A DNA stretch of 64,000 bases from Chelonoidis abingdonii (taxonomy: Eukaryota; Chordata; Testudines; Testudinidae), in the NCBI RefSeq assembly GCF_003597395.2, contig NC_133769.1, positions 373,951,295-374,015,294 of the forward strand, read 5' to 3'. Shown here piece by piece: positions 10,389-20,299 of the stretch. The first letter of the stretch is position 1. The number at the start of each line of letters is the position of its first letter. Position numbers and translations under genes: made by a program. The notes beneath the pieces are model-generated. The model made no database searches. It saw nothing but the letters and a program-made list of their open reading frames with translations, and was not told where the DNA came from.

Positions 10389-10894
10389 TGTCACAGAGTT
10401 TGGGGATGACAAGGCCCTGCACCCCCGGCTTCCTGCATTCACCATGATTCTCAGCCAGCCAGTAAAACAGAAGGTTTATTTAGACAACAGGAACACAATC
10501 CAAGACAGGTCTTGCAGGTACAGACAACAAACAGAACCCCCTCAGTTAGGTCCATCTTGGGGGGCCCCAGGGAGGCCAAGCACAGCCTGGGCTCCCCTCC
10601 ATCTCCCAGCCAGCTCCAAACTGAAACCCACTCCAGCCATCTCCGCCAGGCTCCCCCTGGCTCCTCCCCCAGCCTTTCCTGGGCAAAGGTGTCACTGGCT
10701 CCAACCCCCCTCCTGGTTCTCATGTTACATGCTCAGGTATCTGGCCTCAAGGAAAATCTCCCATCCCCAATGCAGACAGTCCTGGCAAAACTCCCCTGCA
10801 ACCTTCCCAGGTCAATATTCCCCTCTTCCTGCTGCATCACTGGCACCCACACGGTATTCAAATAAAACATTAAGAACATTTCCAGTTCGTCACA
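10389..10894 (-). mobile_element. Solo LTR (TGTGAC family) beside DCHS1 exon 3
   Basis: On the minus strand the element starts TGTGACG and ends TGTGACA. It is flanked by a perfect 5-base duplication, GGAGC, at 10384-10388 and 10895-10899. It contains CTAAATAAACCTTCTG, a likely polyadenylation signal, near its 3' end. It shares GTTCTTAATGTTT and CTGGCTGGCTGAGA blocks with LTRs at 15.9 and 28.0-29.97 kb. No internal coding region is present, so it is a solo LTR in DCHS1 sense orientation. Confidence 0.88.
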
Positions 10895-10899
10895 GGAGC

Positions 10900-13195
10900 A
10901 GCAGTAGGGCTGGAGCTCAGCAGCCAGGCCCAACTCTCCTGGCCATCCCAAGGGCAGCTCAGGACCTTCCACACGTAGGAGGCAGGATGGCCTGGAGTTA
11001 GTGGGCTAAGCTACGACTCAGGAAGCCCAGGTCCAATTCCATGCACCACCAAAGCCTGTCTGTGTGACCACAGGCGAATGACAGCTTCTCTGGGCTGCTG
11101 TTCCCATCTATACAGTGGGGATGCTGCAAGGGGCTTAGGAGGGTAAACACTTCATAGATACTGAAGTGCTCAGATACTCCTCCTAGGAGAGGTAAATCGA
11201 TACCCCTCCCCCATGGGTGATCAGTGCAGTGTTCTCTAAGGGATGGTGGGAGCACTTCCTTCCTTCCAAACTGGAGGCAGGAGGCTCAAACAGAGGTGCT
11301 CTCTGCTTGGAGTCAGTGCTCGCCCCAGCACTTGGGGGTACTGCAGGAAGTGGGGTGGGAACTCAGTAACGGGCATTTCTGCCCTCATTCGGAGCTGGCC
11401 CCACTGCAGCAATAGGGGCTGCTGTGCTGCTGGTGGTGCCATGGGTCAGGCCATTACTACTCATTTTCTTAGTTTAGTGGCCTCCCTGTTTCTGGTGCCC
11501 ATTGTTGTGCTGTCCAGGGCCCTGGTGGTCTTAGGACTTGCTCCAGGAAAGGCCACTGGGCAGAGAGGCTGAACTCCACAGATTTACCCCAGTGTCCTTG
11601 CCCAAGCCTAGCCTAGGGGATGTGAGCGTGTCCCACAGTGCAGCACAGGCTGGCACTCACCTGCTGCTCTCCCCCCAGCGCAGAGAAGCTGCAGGGAAAG
11701 CAGCTAGCCAGGACTTGCTCCTCACCTTTCACTGAGCAGTCAGCACCTCCCATTGCCCTCTCCCACTGGTCACCCCCCTGCAGCACTGCTGGGGGGCCTG
11801 GTGCTGCAGGTGGGGCCCAGAGGTCCTCCTCTTGGTCTCTTTGCAAGTGACCCAACTTCAAGGGGGGCAGGAGAGTCACCCTTATTCTGAGCACCCCACT
11901 AAGCTCTCTGGGACATAAGGGCTGGAAACACCCCTCCCGCACCTCAGGATCCCATCCTGCTGTTAGGGCCTCAAGTGCCAGCACTCCCAGACCTCTGGCC
12001 AGGGCTGCAGTGAGGAGTGGACTGGCACAGGCTTAAGAGACAGGCTGAGCTACAGGCCAGCACACCCTGCTCACCTGCTCCCAGCTGGGCTACAGCACAA
12101 CCTTCAGAAAGACTCCTTGGTTGTGAGCTTCTCTGTGGTAGTGTCAGGAGAGGAGCCCCAGCTCAGCCAACTGCTGGGCCCTGAAAGAAGAGGCAGGGGA
12201 AGCCAGCATTGCCAGAGCATCAGGGGCACCGGGGGGTTCAGAACCTGCTCCTTGAACCCAGGGCTCCTGGCCCAATATCCTGGGCTCTCGTTTGCGTGGG
12301 GAGGCTGCCCCAAGATCCCTCCAGTTCCCTGCAGCTCCAGGTCAGCCACCAATGGCTCCTTTCCCAAGAACATCCCCTCTGGGAGACGCTGCTCCGAGCT
12401 CATCCCCCGCTGAGAGCTCGAAGGGGAGAACAGACCTCAGAAAAGGAGGCAAAAGGGAGGCAGCTGGGACAGGCCCAGTGAAGTGCACGCTCCATAGCTG
12501 AAGCTCCTCCCCACACTGGGGCTGGGGCCTCAGCTCCCCACGAGTGCCAGGGAAAGGGCCCAGCTTGGGGCTGCAAACAGCTCTTAGGAGCCTCCTAACC
12601 TGGGTCACACGTCAGCCCCTCAGGCAGCCCAGACCCTAGCAGCAATTTCACCACTGCCCTCTCCTGCTGTAAGGCTAAGACTAGAGTAATGGGGAGCCCC
12701 CGCCCAGCACTCTTGCTCCATGCCCTACAGAGCTGCATGCTGCCCCCTCCCAACAGCCATGGCTCCCACCCCACTTCCTACAGTGCCCCCTGCTGCACCC
12801 TTCCTCAAAAACCTGAGTTCTTGCCCTACTCCCCACAGTGCCCCCACCACCTCTCCTGCCATGCTCCCTAGAACACCTCTTGGTGAGAGAGAAGGACACT
12901 GAAGTATCCAGGAGCTCCCTCAATGGCCAGCACTCCTGCAGGTCCCCCTACGGGGAGAGGCTTGCACTGGAGTAGTCAGGCACTTCCCCACAGTGGGAGC
13001 TTTGTTCCTTAGAGCCCTGTGTGCATTTCATAGGAAACTCATTCCCTCCCATCTCACTCTCCTTGCCCCTCCAGCTGCTGGAAGTACCCCCATGTAACAG
13101 GATCCCCTTCTCCTGCCACCAGCTACAGAATCCATGCAGCTGCAGGCATCATGAACTCTTGAGCAGCCTTGGGACCCAGCCACAGGGGACAGATG
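10900..13195. other. DCHS1 intron 2, unassigned segment
   Basis: About 2.3 kb of moderately GC-rich sequence holds no gene or repeat that I can identify. Open frames on both strands are short and unlike known proteins. Confidence 0.5.
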
Positions 13196-13419
13196 CTAAT
13201 TTAAAGGGCAGGTTACAAACCATAGTTAGTATTCCGCAATTTCACATTTGAGTTCTTTCAGAACTCTTGGGTGAATGCCATCTGGTCCTAGTGACTTGTT
13301 GCTGTTAAGTTTATCAGTTAATTAAAAAACCTCCTCTAGCGACACCTCAATTTGTGACAACTCCTCAGATTTATCACCTTCTATCTCCAAGCTTCTTTCT
13401 ACTCTTCTGTTCCCAGTTG
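13196..13419 (-). mobile_element. CR1 LINE fragment (ORF2, start of RT)
   Basis: Read on the minus strand, the sequence encodes the CR1 ORF2 segment just before the RT, including SLGPDGIHPRVLKEL and the following leucine-rich stretch. A second, much more damaged copy of the same segment lies at 18270-18450. Confidence 0.85.
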
Positions 13420-14570
13420 TAAGTACAAAGGTAGCAAAACAATAGGCTTTTATATGTTTTGTTTTGTATTTACATGTGTGGAGTTTGCTGGAATGTTTTA
13501 AATTGGATATCTTTTTGAATCAGACTGTTATTCTGCATTTCAAAGGATGTTTAGTACAGTTATTTTATCCCAGGATAACCAGGGAGGAGACGCTGGGGAT
13601 GAGATAAGAGTGGACAGGGAGGAGGTTGTTTTCCCTTTGCGGGTGCGATCAGTGGGTTTCTGGGAGTCTTGGGGGTCCCCCAGAGAAGATTTTTGGGCGC
13701 TCCTCAGATCAAGCNNNNNNNNNNNNNNNNNNNNNNNNNNNNNNNNNNNNNNNNNNNNNNNNNNNNNNNNNNNNNNNNNNNNNNNNNNNNNNNNNNNNNN
13801 NNNNNNNNNNNNNNNNNNNNNNNNNNNNNNNNNNNNNNNNNNNNNNNNNNNNNNNNNNNNNNNNNNNNNNNNNNNNNNNNNNNNNNNNNNNNNNNNNNNN
13901 NNNNNNNNNNNNNNNNNNNNNNNNNNNNNNNNNNNNNNNNNNNNNNNNNNNNNNNNNNNNNNNNNNNNNNNNNNNNNNNNNNNNNNNNNNNNNNNNNNNN
14001 NNNNNNNNNNNNNNNNNNNNNNNNNNNNNNNNNNNNNNNNNNNNNNNNNNNNNNNNNNNNNNNNNNNNNNNNNNNNNNNNNNNNNNNNNNNNNNNNNNNN
14101 NNNNNNNNNNNNNNNNNNNNNCTATTTTCCCTTATAAAGCAATCGCCCTGTATTTGCTATCTTGATGCGCGTTTATATTTCTTATTGTATTTCTTTCTTT
14201 TTATATAAGTTTTCTTTTTAAAACCTGTTTGAGGTCTTTTTCTCTGGTTAGGCTAACGAACGCAGGCAGGGGAAATCTCTTTGTGTTAGCTTGACTAGGT
14301 CTTGATGATAGCCTCAGGGGATGGAGGAGGGGAACGTAACCTTGCCTCTCTGTTTGCATTCAAGGGAGTTTAAGTACAGCGTACCACTTATAGCCTCGCT
14401 GCCGGGCACCAATACCTGCCAGGGGTACTCAGAATCCTGATTGGTGGCAGCGATATCAGATCCAAGCTGGTAATAAGCTTGGGGGAGTTTCATGCTAGCT
14501 TCTCAGTTTATGAACGCTAAGGTTCAAATCTGAGTAGGAAGCTATTACACCTGCTATCACAGGTAACTTC
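13420..14570 (+). mobile_element. LTR element spanning an assembly gap
   Basis: The parts on both sides of the gap belong to one turtle-type LTR family. The left part has AAGGTAGCAAAACAATAGG and a GGGAGTCTTGGGGGTCCCC block. The right part has a TTTTTATATAAG segment, GGTGGCAGCG, CCAAGCTGGTAATAAGCTTG and GGACGCTAAGG-like GAACGCTAAGG. The same 3' blocks recur at 29250-29441. No coding region is visible. Confidence 0.65.
13715..14121. other. Assembly gap (407 N)
   Basis: A run of 407 Ns interrupts the LTR element. Frames that appear open across it have no meaning. Confidence 0.99.
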
Positions 14571-14574
14571 ACCA

Positions 14575-14735
14575 TATAATTCTGTTCATAAATTTATCAA
14601 ATTGTATTTTAAAATTAGCTGGGTTGTTTGCCCCTGCTACCTGTATTGGGAGTTTGTTCCAGAACCGTAGTCCTCTGATGGTTAGAAACCTTCTTCTAAT
14701 TTCCAGCCTAAATGTTTAGACCCATCCTCACAGAG
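14575..14735 (-). mobile_element. CR1 LINE fragment, C-terminal region
   Basis: The minus strand carries the conserved block near the end of CR1 ORF2 (RRRFLTIRGxRFWN type) at about 14640-14715. Confidence 0.65.
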
Positions 14736-15260
14736 CGTGTGGGTTTCTAGTGGGGTCTCGAAGGGATTGGTTCTTGGCCTGATGCTATTTAACATTTTTC
14801 TCAGAAAAATGCGTAGTCATTATTGTTACATTTGCAGCAGATGACACAAAGATCGGGGGAGTGGTAAATAATAAAGAGGACTGTTCACTGATAAAGAGCA
14901 ATCTGGATCACTTGGTAACCTTAGGGCAGGCAAACAATATGTTTTTAATACAAATATAAGGTCATACATCTAGCAACAAGGAATGCAGGCCATACTTACA
15001 AGATGGGGGATGTTATGCTGGGTAGCACTGACTCTGAAAAACATTTGGGGGTGCTGGTGAATAATCAGTGACCACAAGTTCCCAGTGCAATACTATGGCC
15101 GAAAGGACTAAGATGAGTTTTGGCTGTACAAACAAGGGAATATCACGTTACCTACATGGGGAACAAAAGATTCTAGCACCTGGGAAAGTATTCTCTAGTA
15201 TACTATTTAACCAAATCAAACTGGTTATAGGTAAAAAACTATAATAAGCTAGCAGGATTT
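14735..15260 (+). mobile_element. CR1 LINE fragment, RT catalytic region
   Basis: Plus-strand sequence decodes to CR1 RT with frameshifts. Recognisable parts are GLVLGLMLFNIF-like residues near 14770, the FADDTKIGG-type motif near 14835-14860, and the later LGSTDSEKHLGVLV-like region near 15025-15060. Confidence 0.75.
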
Positions 15261-15319
15261 AAACTGAAAAGATTGTGAGTAAATCACATTTTTACCTGGA
15301 GATGATTGACTAAGGAACG

Positions 15320-15828
15320 GCATACCAACCAGATAAGATTAGTTTTGAACTTCATAGATTTCACTAAAGCTTTCCAGGGCATTCACAGAGAGTCACTATG
15401 GACATTCTTGCAACAATATGGGCTTCCTAGAAAGATAACGTCATTGGTCAAGACATTATAGAAAGTTTCAAAATACTATGTAAGAACAGTAAGTGGAGAT
15501 ATGGATTAGTTTGATATCACTGGAGTGAAGCCAGGTTGCATCTTATCACTTCTTCTTTTCTGCACTGTGGTAGATCACATGATGTGAAAAGCAACATCAA
15601 AGGAAGATACAAGAGTTATGTGGAGTAGGAGAAATATCTGACTTTGCAGATGACATTGTTCTGTTGGATGCAGATTGTGATGCCATGAAAAAGACTCTAC
15701 TATCAATGTCAAACGTGAAGATGCCAAAGTAGGATTCAAAATCAGCTATAAGAAAATGAAAGTCATGATCATTGAAAGACTTGGTGAAGACTACAAACTC
15801 ATTAACCAGGCCATATTGTAGGAAGGGG
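15320..15828 (+). mobile_element. RTE-like LINE remnant, RT core (5' half of a split copy)
   Basis: Frames on the plus strand give FIDFTKAFQ at about 15356-15380, a GVKPGCILSLLLF-like block near 15525-15560 and FADDIVLLDADCDAMKKTL near 15650-15700. These are RT motifs in a non-CR1 arrangement closest to RTE-type LINEs. The element is interrupted at 15828 and seems to resume near 19.66 kb. Confidence 0.6.
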
Positions 15829-15895
15829 AGATTTTTGGGAGCTCAGAGCCCAGTAACATTCCTGGACCACTGCCCACAGCTGGAATACCAACTGT

Positions 15896-16757
15896 TATGC
15901 TGGGACAAAGTGGGAATGTTCTTAATGTTTTGTCTGAAAACTGCATTTGTGCTTCGGTTTCCCCTATGTGTTATTCAAGTATTTAAGTGGTGGGTCAAGG
16001 GTGTGTGATTGTCATAGAGACCCCTAATGGGCAGGTGTGACTGCCATCTGGCAGCCATCATGTGATCACAGACAATGGCTAACACTCTGTAGCCTGCAGG
16101 GGCGGCTCTAGGCATTTTGCCGTCCCAAGCATGGCAGGCAGGCTGCCTTCGGCGGCTTGCCTGCGGAGGGTCCGCTGGTCCCATGGCTTCGGCGGACCCT
16201 CCCCTGGCAGCCTGGCAACTGATGGTTGGGGGCCATTCTCTGCAAGAATCAGCTGGCGGTGCTGGAGAGCAAAGTGAGAGATGGAGGTCAGGCAATCTGG
16301 TTGCTCAGAAAAGAGACAAAAGAAGAAGGAGAGCAGCTGTGAGTGACTGAAGCTGGGCTGCTAGAAGCTGGTCAGTTTCCGGGTTGAAACTTGGGGAGAC
16401 AGACCAGGGCTCTGGATCCCACCCCAAGATGGACTTTGCTGTAACTTCCTGATTTCTGTGCTAACAAGATCTGTTCTATGCTGTGTTCTAGACAATTAAT
16501 CAACCATTCTGTTTTACCTCGCTGGCTGAGTGTCCCTGCTATGAAGTTGGGGGTACATGACCCTTTTTGGGGGGTGTAAGGATTCACCAGATGTCCTATT
16601 CCAGTTGACTCACTGTGGGGAGCTCACAGCATGCAACAGGGCTGCTGAACGGTCCAAGGTCAGACGCAAGGAGGCACTGAAGCCAAGGAGCTTTGCCCTA
16701 GTGAGAGTGTGCCCTGGGAGGGGAGTCACACTACAGAGGGTCCTGTCTGACTTAACA
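15896..16757 (+). mobile_element. LTR of the TGTGAC family, degraded, with MITE insertion
   Basis: The start GGGACAAAGTGGGAATGTTC and the downstream blocks CTGTTTTACCTCGCTGGCTGAG and TCAGTTTCCGGGTTG match the LTRs at 10.4 and 28.0/29.4 kb. It is older and more diverged. A piece of the CAGGGGCGGCTCTAGG foldback element is inserted at about 16097-16205. Confidence 0.7.
16097..16207 (+). mobile_element. Foldback DNA transposon/MITE, partial
   Basis: It starts with the terminus CAGGGGCGGCTCTAGGCATT. A GCAGGCAGGCTGCCTTCGGC block and GGAGGGTCCGCTGG follow. The same blocks occur as an inverted pair at 50846-51080. Only about one half of the element is present here. Confidence 0.7.
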
Positions 16758-18480
16758 TAAGAACGGCTGTATTGGGTCAGACCAAAGGTCAATCCAGCCC
16801 AGTATCCTGTCTACTGACAATGGCCAATGACAGGTGCCCCAGAGGGAGTGAACCTAAAACCTAATGATCAAGTGAGCTCTCTCCTGTCGTCCATCACAAG
16901 TTGACTGTGCACTGTGTGAACAATAACTTCCTTTTATTTGTTTTAAACCTGCTGACTATTAATTTCATTTGGTGTCTCCTAGTTCTTATATTACGGGAAC
17001 AAGTAAATAACTTTTCCTTATTCACTTTCTCCACATCACTCATGATTTTATATACCTCTATTATACCCCTCCTTAATCTCTTTTCCAAGCTGAAAAGTCC
17101 TAGCCTCTTTAATTTCTCCTCACAGGGGACCCATTCCAAACCCCTAATCATTTTAGTTGCCCTTCTCTGAACTTTTTCTAATACTAGTATATCTTTTTTG
17201 AGATGAGGAGACCACATCTGTATGCAGTATTCATGATGTGGGCATACCATGGATTTATATTAAGGCAATAAGATATTCTCCGTCTTATTCTCAATCCCCT
17301 TTTTAATAATTCCTAACATCCTGCTTGCTTTTTTGACTGCCGCTGCACACTGTGTGGACGTCTTCAGAGAACTATCCACAATGACTCCAAGATCTTTTTC
17401 CTGATTAGTTGTTGCTAAATTAGGACCCATCATATTGTATGCATAGTTGGGGTTATTTTTCCCAATGTGCATTACTTTACATTTATCCACATTAAATTTC
17501 ATTTCCCTTTTTGTTGCCCAATCACTTAGTTTTGTGAGATCTTTTTTGAAGTTCTTCATAGTCTGCTTTGGTCTTAACTATTTTGAGCAGTTTAGTATTG
17601 TCTGCCTGCTTTGTCATCGTCCCTAACATTAGCTATCGAGAGCAGGTTCTCGTACTCGCTCTGCACTCCATGTTTACCCTTTTCTCCACATCATTATGAA
17701 TAAGTTGAACAGCTGATTGGTCCTAGAGACTGCACCTCACCACCACTCAGTTTACTCCTTTCCATTCTCGAAACCCCTATACATTTATTACCCTCCCTTG
17801 GTTCACCTTCTTCTCTAACAGTTCCTCCAATCCCCTGAAAGATCTTCCCTCTTATCCCTTACTCACAACTCATCACAATTTTAATCGTACAGCTCATGAG
17901 CGACCATGTCATACAGGCTTTCTGGAATAAATAACACGTATTGTCTACAGGATCCCTGTAGTCGGCATGTTGTCACCTCTTCAAAGATATCTCCTAATAG
18001 ATTAGCAAGACACGATTTCCTCTTCAGAGAACCATGTTGCTTTTGCCCAACCAGTTAAGTTCTACTATGTGCTCTGCATCCTTATATTTCTTAACAATTG
18101 TTTCAACTATTTCCCAAGTATGCACCCAATCTCTCAGACCTTATCGCGTCTTAATGCGGGATCACCTCTATAGAGCCCTTTTATTAAATATTGGATGTTA
18201 CCATGTAGCTCACTTCCAGATCACGGGCATGCTAATTTTCAAAAGCGCAGCTCTCCAAGCCAAACCCTATAGTGAGTATTCCGCATTTCACATTTAAGTT
18301 CTTCTAGACGACCTCTCCGGCGTGAACTCGCCATCTCGTCCTAGTGACTTTCTGTCTGTTAAGTCTTATCCATCCTTCATTATAACAACCTAGCCACATC
18401 GTCCCTCCATTTCGCTGACCACTCCTCACGCCTTCTCACTCACGCTACAAAAGCAGCTCAGGTCTTCATCCTGTTCGCAG
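16758..18480 (-). mobile_element. CR1 LINE, long 3' part (RT to 3' UTR)
   Basis: This is a minus-strand CR1. The 3' UTR lies at 16758-16860 (GGCCAATGACAGGTGCCCC). Two open stretches at 17250-16894 and 17559-17260 encode the C-terminal thumb region, with EKVQRRATKMIRGLE and CKVMHIGKNNPNYAYNM. The RT start (matching ATGGTTCTCTGAAGAGGAAATCG) is near 18040, and the pre-RT SLGPDG region is near 18270-18450. The part 17570-18480 has far more indels than the 3' part. Confidence 0.88.
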
Positions 18481-18484
18481 CCTC

Positions 18485-19090
18485 AGTGGCACGCATTCAA
18501 TCTCCCCTTACCTCTCAGCCATGGAAAGACTGCAAGGCCAAGTTTCATTTACGTTATCTCCTTAGGCACCCCCCCAGCATTACTTATCGTCATCTACCTT
18601 ACACGCGCTCGTCCTCCCCTTTCGTACCATACCCCGTGAAGCATCGGTCGGGCCCCAACTGGTTGTTTAGGCAGGCTTTCTGCTTCTGACTGAACCTTAA
18701 AAACGTTGTATTCCTTTTTGCCCCAAGCGTGCTGTTTTGAAAGATTGCGAAAGTCTGGCAATAGTTAAAATATTCTAATGTTGAAATACAGCTGGGTTTA
18801 ACTGACAGAAAATTCCCTGGCCTGAACAGGACTGGTAAAAACTAACAGGTTGGGAAACTCCCACACTTAACTTAAGCTTCGCTGCCTCCGCAGTGTTGTT
18901 TTTTGATGAACAAGCCTGGGTAATACTAACAAATTTGGTATATATAAAGAGGAAGAAATTCTAGAAAGACTGGTGGACAACTTGTGAAGGCTTGACACCT
19001 CGTCCAACTTCACCATGCAGATGGAAAGCTAGTCAACTGCAGCATCTACTACAGTTATTCAACTCGAAGAACCTTCTGCAAAACCCTGGG
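18485..19090. other. DCHS1 intron 2, unassigned segment
   Basis: I recognise nothing in these 600 bases. Up to about 18700 the sequence has the same error-rich look as the preceding CR1 part. Confidence 0.4.
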
Positions 19091-19093
19091 TAA

Positions 19094-19560
19094 ATTATTA
19101 ATCTGAAGGTATCAGAGGGTATAGCCATGTTAGTCTGGATCTAATAAAGCAGCAAAGAAATCCCTGTGGCACCTTATAAGACTAACGAGACGTTTTGGAG
19201 CATGAGCTTTCGTGGGTGAATACCCACTGCGTCAGTATGCATTGTAGTGGAAATTTCCAGGGCAGGTAAGATGAATATGCCAAGCAAGCCAGAGAATAAT
19301 GAGGTTAGTTCAATCAGGCGAGGAGCGAGCCCATTGTATCTAGCAGTTGAGGTGTGAAAACCAAGGGAGGAGGAACTTGGCCTTTGTAGGTCTGGCAACC
19401 GCCATTCACACAGTCTTTGTTTTAATCCTGAGGCCTGATGGTGCAAACCTGAGCTGATGGTGTCAAATTTGCAGATGAACTGAAGCTCAGCAGTTTCTCT
19501 TTGAAGTCTGTCCTGAAGTTTTTTTGCTGCAGGATGGCCACCTTAAGGTCTGCTATAGCG
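19094..19560 (-). mobile_element. Penelope-like element, 3' end
   Basis: On the minus strand the sequence encodes GHAIADLKVAILQQKNF and KEKLLSF, the C-terminal part of a Penelope-like GIY-YIG protein. This is followed by the family's conserved end: CACGAAAGCTCATGCTCC, TTAGTCTTATAAGGTGCCAC and CAGACTAACATGGCTA. Related 3' ends occur at 36.5 and 56.5 kb. Confidence 0.7.
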
Positions 19561-19659
19561 TGGCCAAGAAGGTTAATCTGAGCGTAATTTGGGATGTTTA
19601 ATTAACCTATTGCAGATGTAAGTACTTGAGACTAAATAAAGTGTTAAGTGAACGCACTC

Positions 19660-20270
19660 TAGTATCAATCATCTATCAGTCGGACAGCTGTGTCCCCATT
19701 GATTTATTTCCTGCCATTGCCTCACCAAGAGTAAAAGTTACCAATGGCTTTGGGTTCAGAAACCATGGATAACAATACAGCTTGGAAGCACAGTCAGTGC
19801 TGATGGCCAATTCCATAAGGAGATGAAAGCAAGAATTGGGAAGGCAAGTGGGGACTTTTTCAAGACTGGCAAATATTTGGAAAAATAAGGAGGTTCACAC
19901 ATGAACCATGGAAGTTCTACAATGTTATTGTGATACCCACACTGTAGCCTGTTTCTGAAACTTGGCAAATGCTAGAAGCCTGCAACAGGAAATTTAACAC
20001 ATTTCATCAGAGACGCTTACAGAGAGTATTTCATGTCCACTGGTGGAAAAAATAAGTGTTGCTAAGGACTGGTCAAAATACTTTAGAGGCAATGATTCAA
20101 GAGAGAAGGCTGAACTGGTTTGGGCATGTTGTACAGGTGTAAAAAAAGACATTCCTAGATAAGCTCTAGACTGGATACAACTTGGTGGAAAATGGAAAAG
20201 AGGAGGACAACAAGTAACATAATAAACTGTGACAATCAGGGTGCAGACACCCCAAAGGGAGAACAGAAGG
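19660..20270 (+). mobile_element. RTE-like LINE remnant (3' half of a split copy)
   Basis: Plus-strand frames give YLGSTVSADG-like residues near 19775-19810, KEMKARIGKASGDFFK near 19820-19865 and a WFGHV-like block near 20115-20135. These are C-terminal motifs of the LINE type seen at 15320-15828. The two halves are probably one copy split by later insertions. Confidence 0.5.
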
Positions 20271-20299
20271 TTTAAACACATTCAAAGTCCTTCATAGCA

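Noticed and set aside
10375..11001. 208-codon open frame next to DCHS1 exon 3
   Set aside because: It lies antisense across the solo LTR and has no recognisable domain.
13547..14208. Open frames of 179-196 codons on the plus strand
   Set aside because: Most of their length is the 407-N gap; the flanks are LTR sequence.
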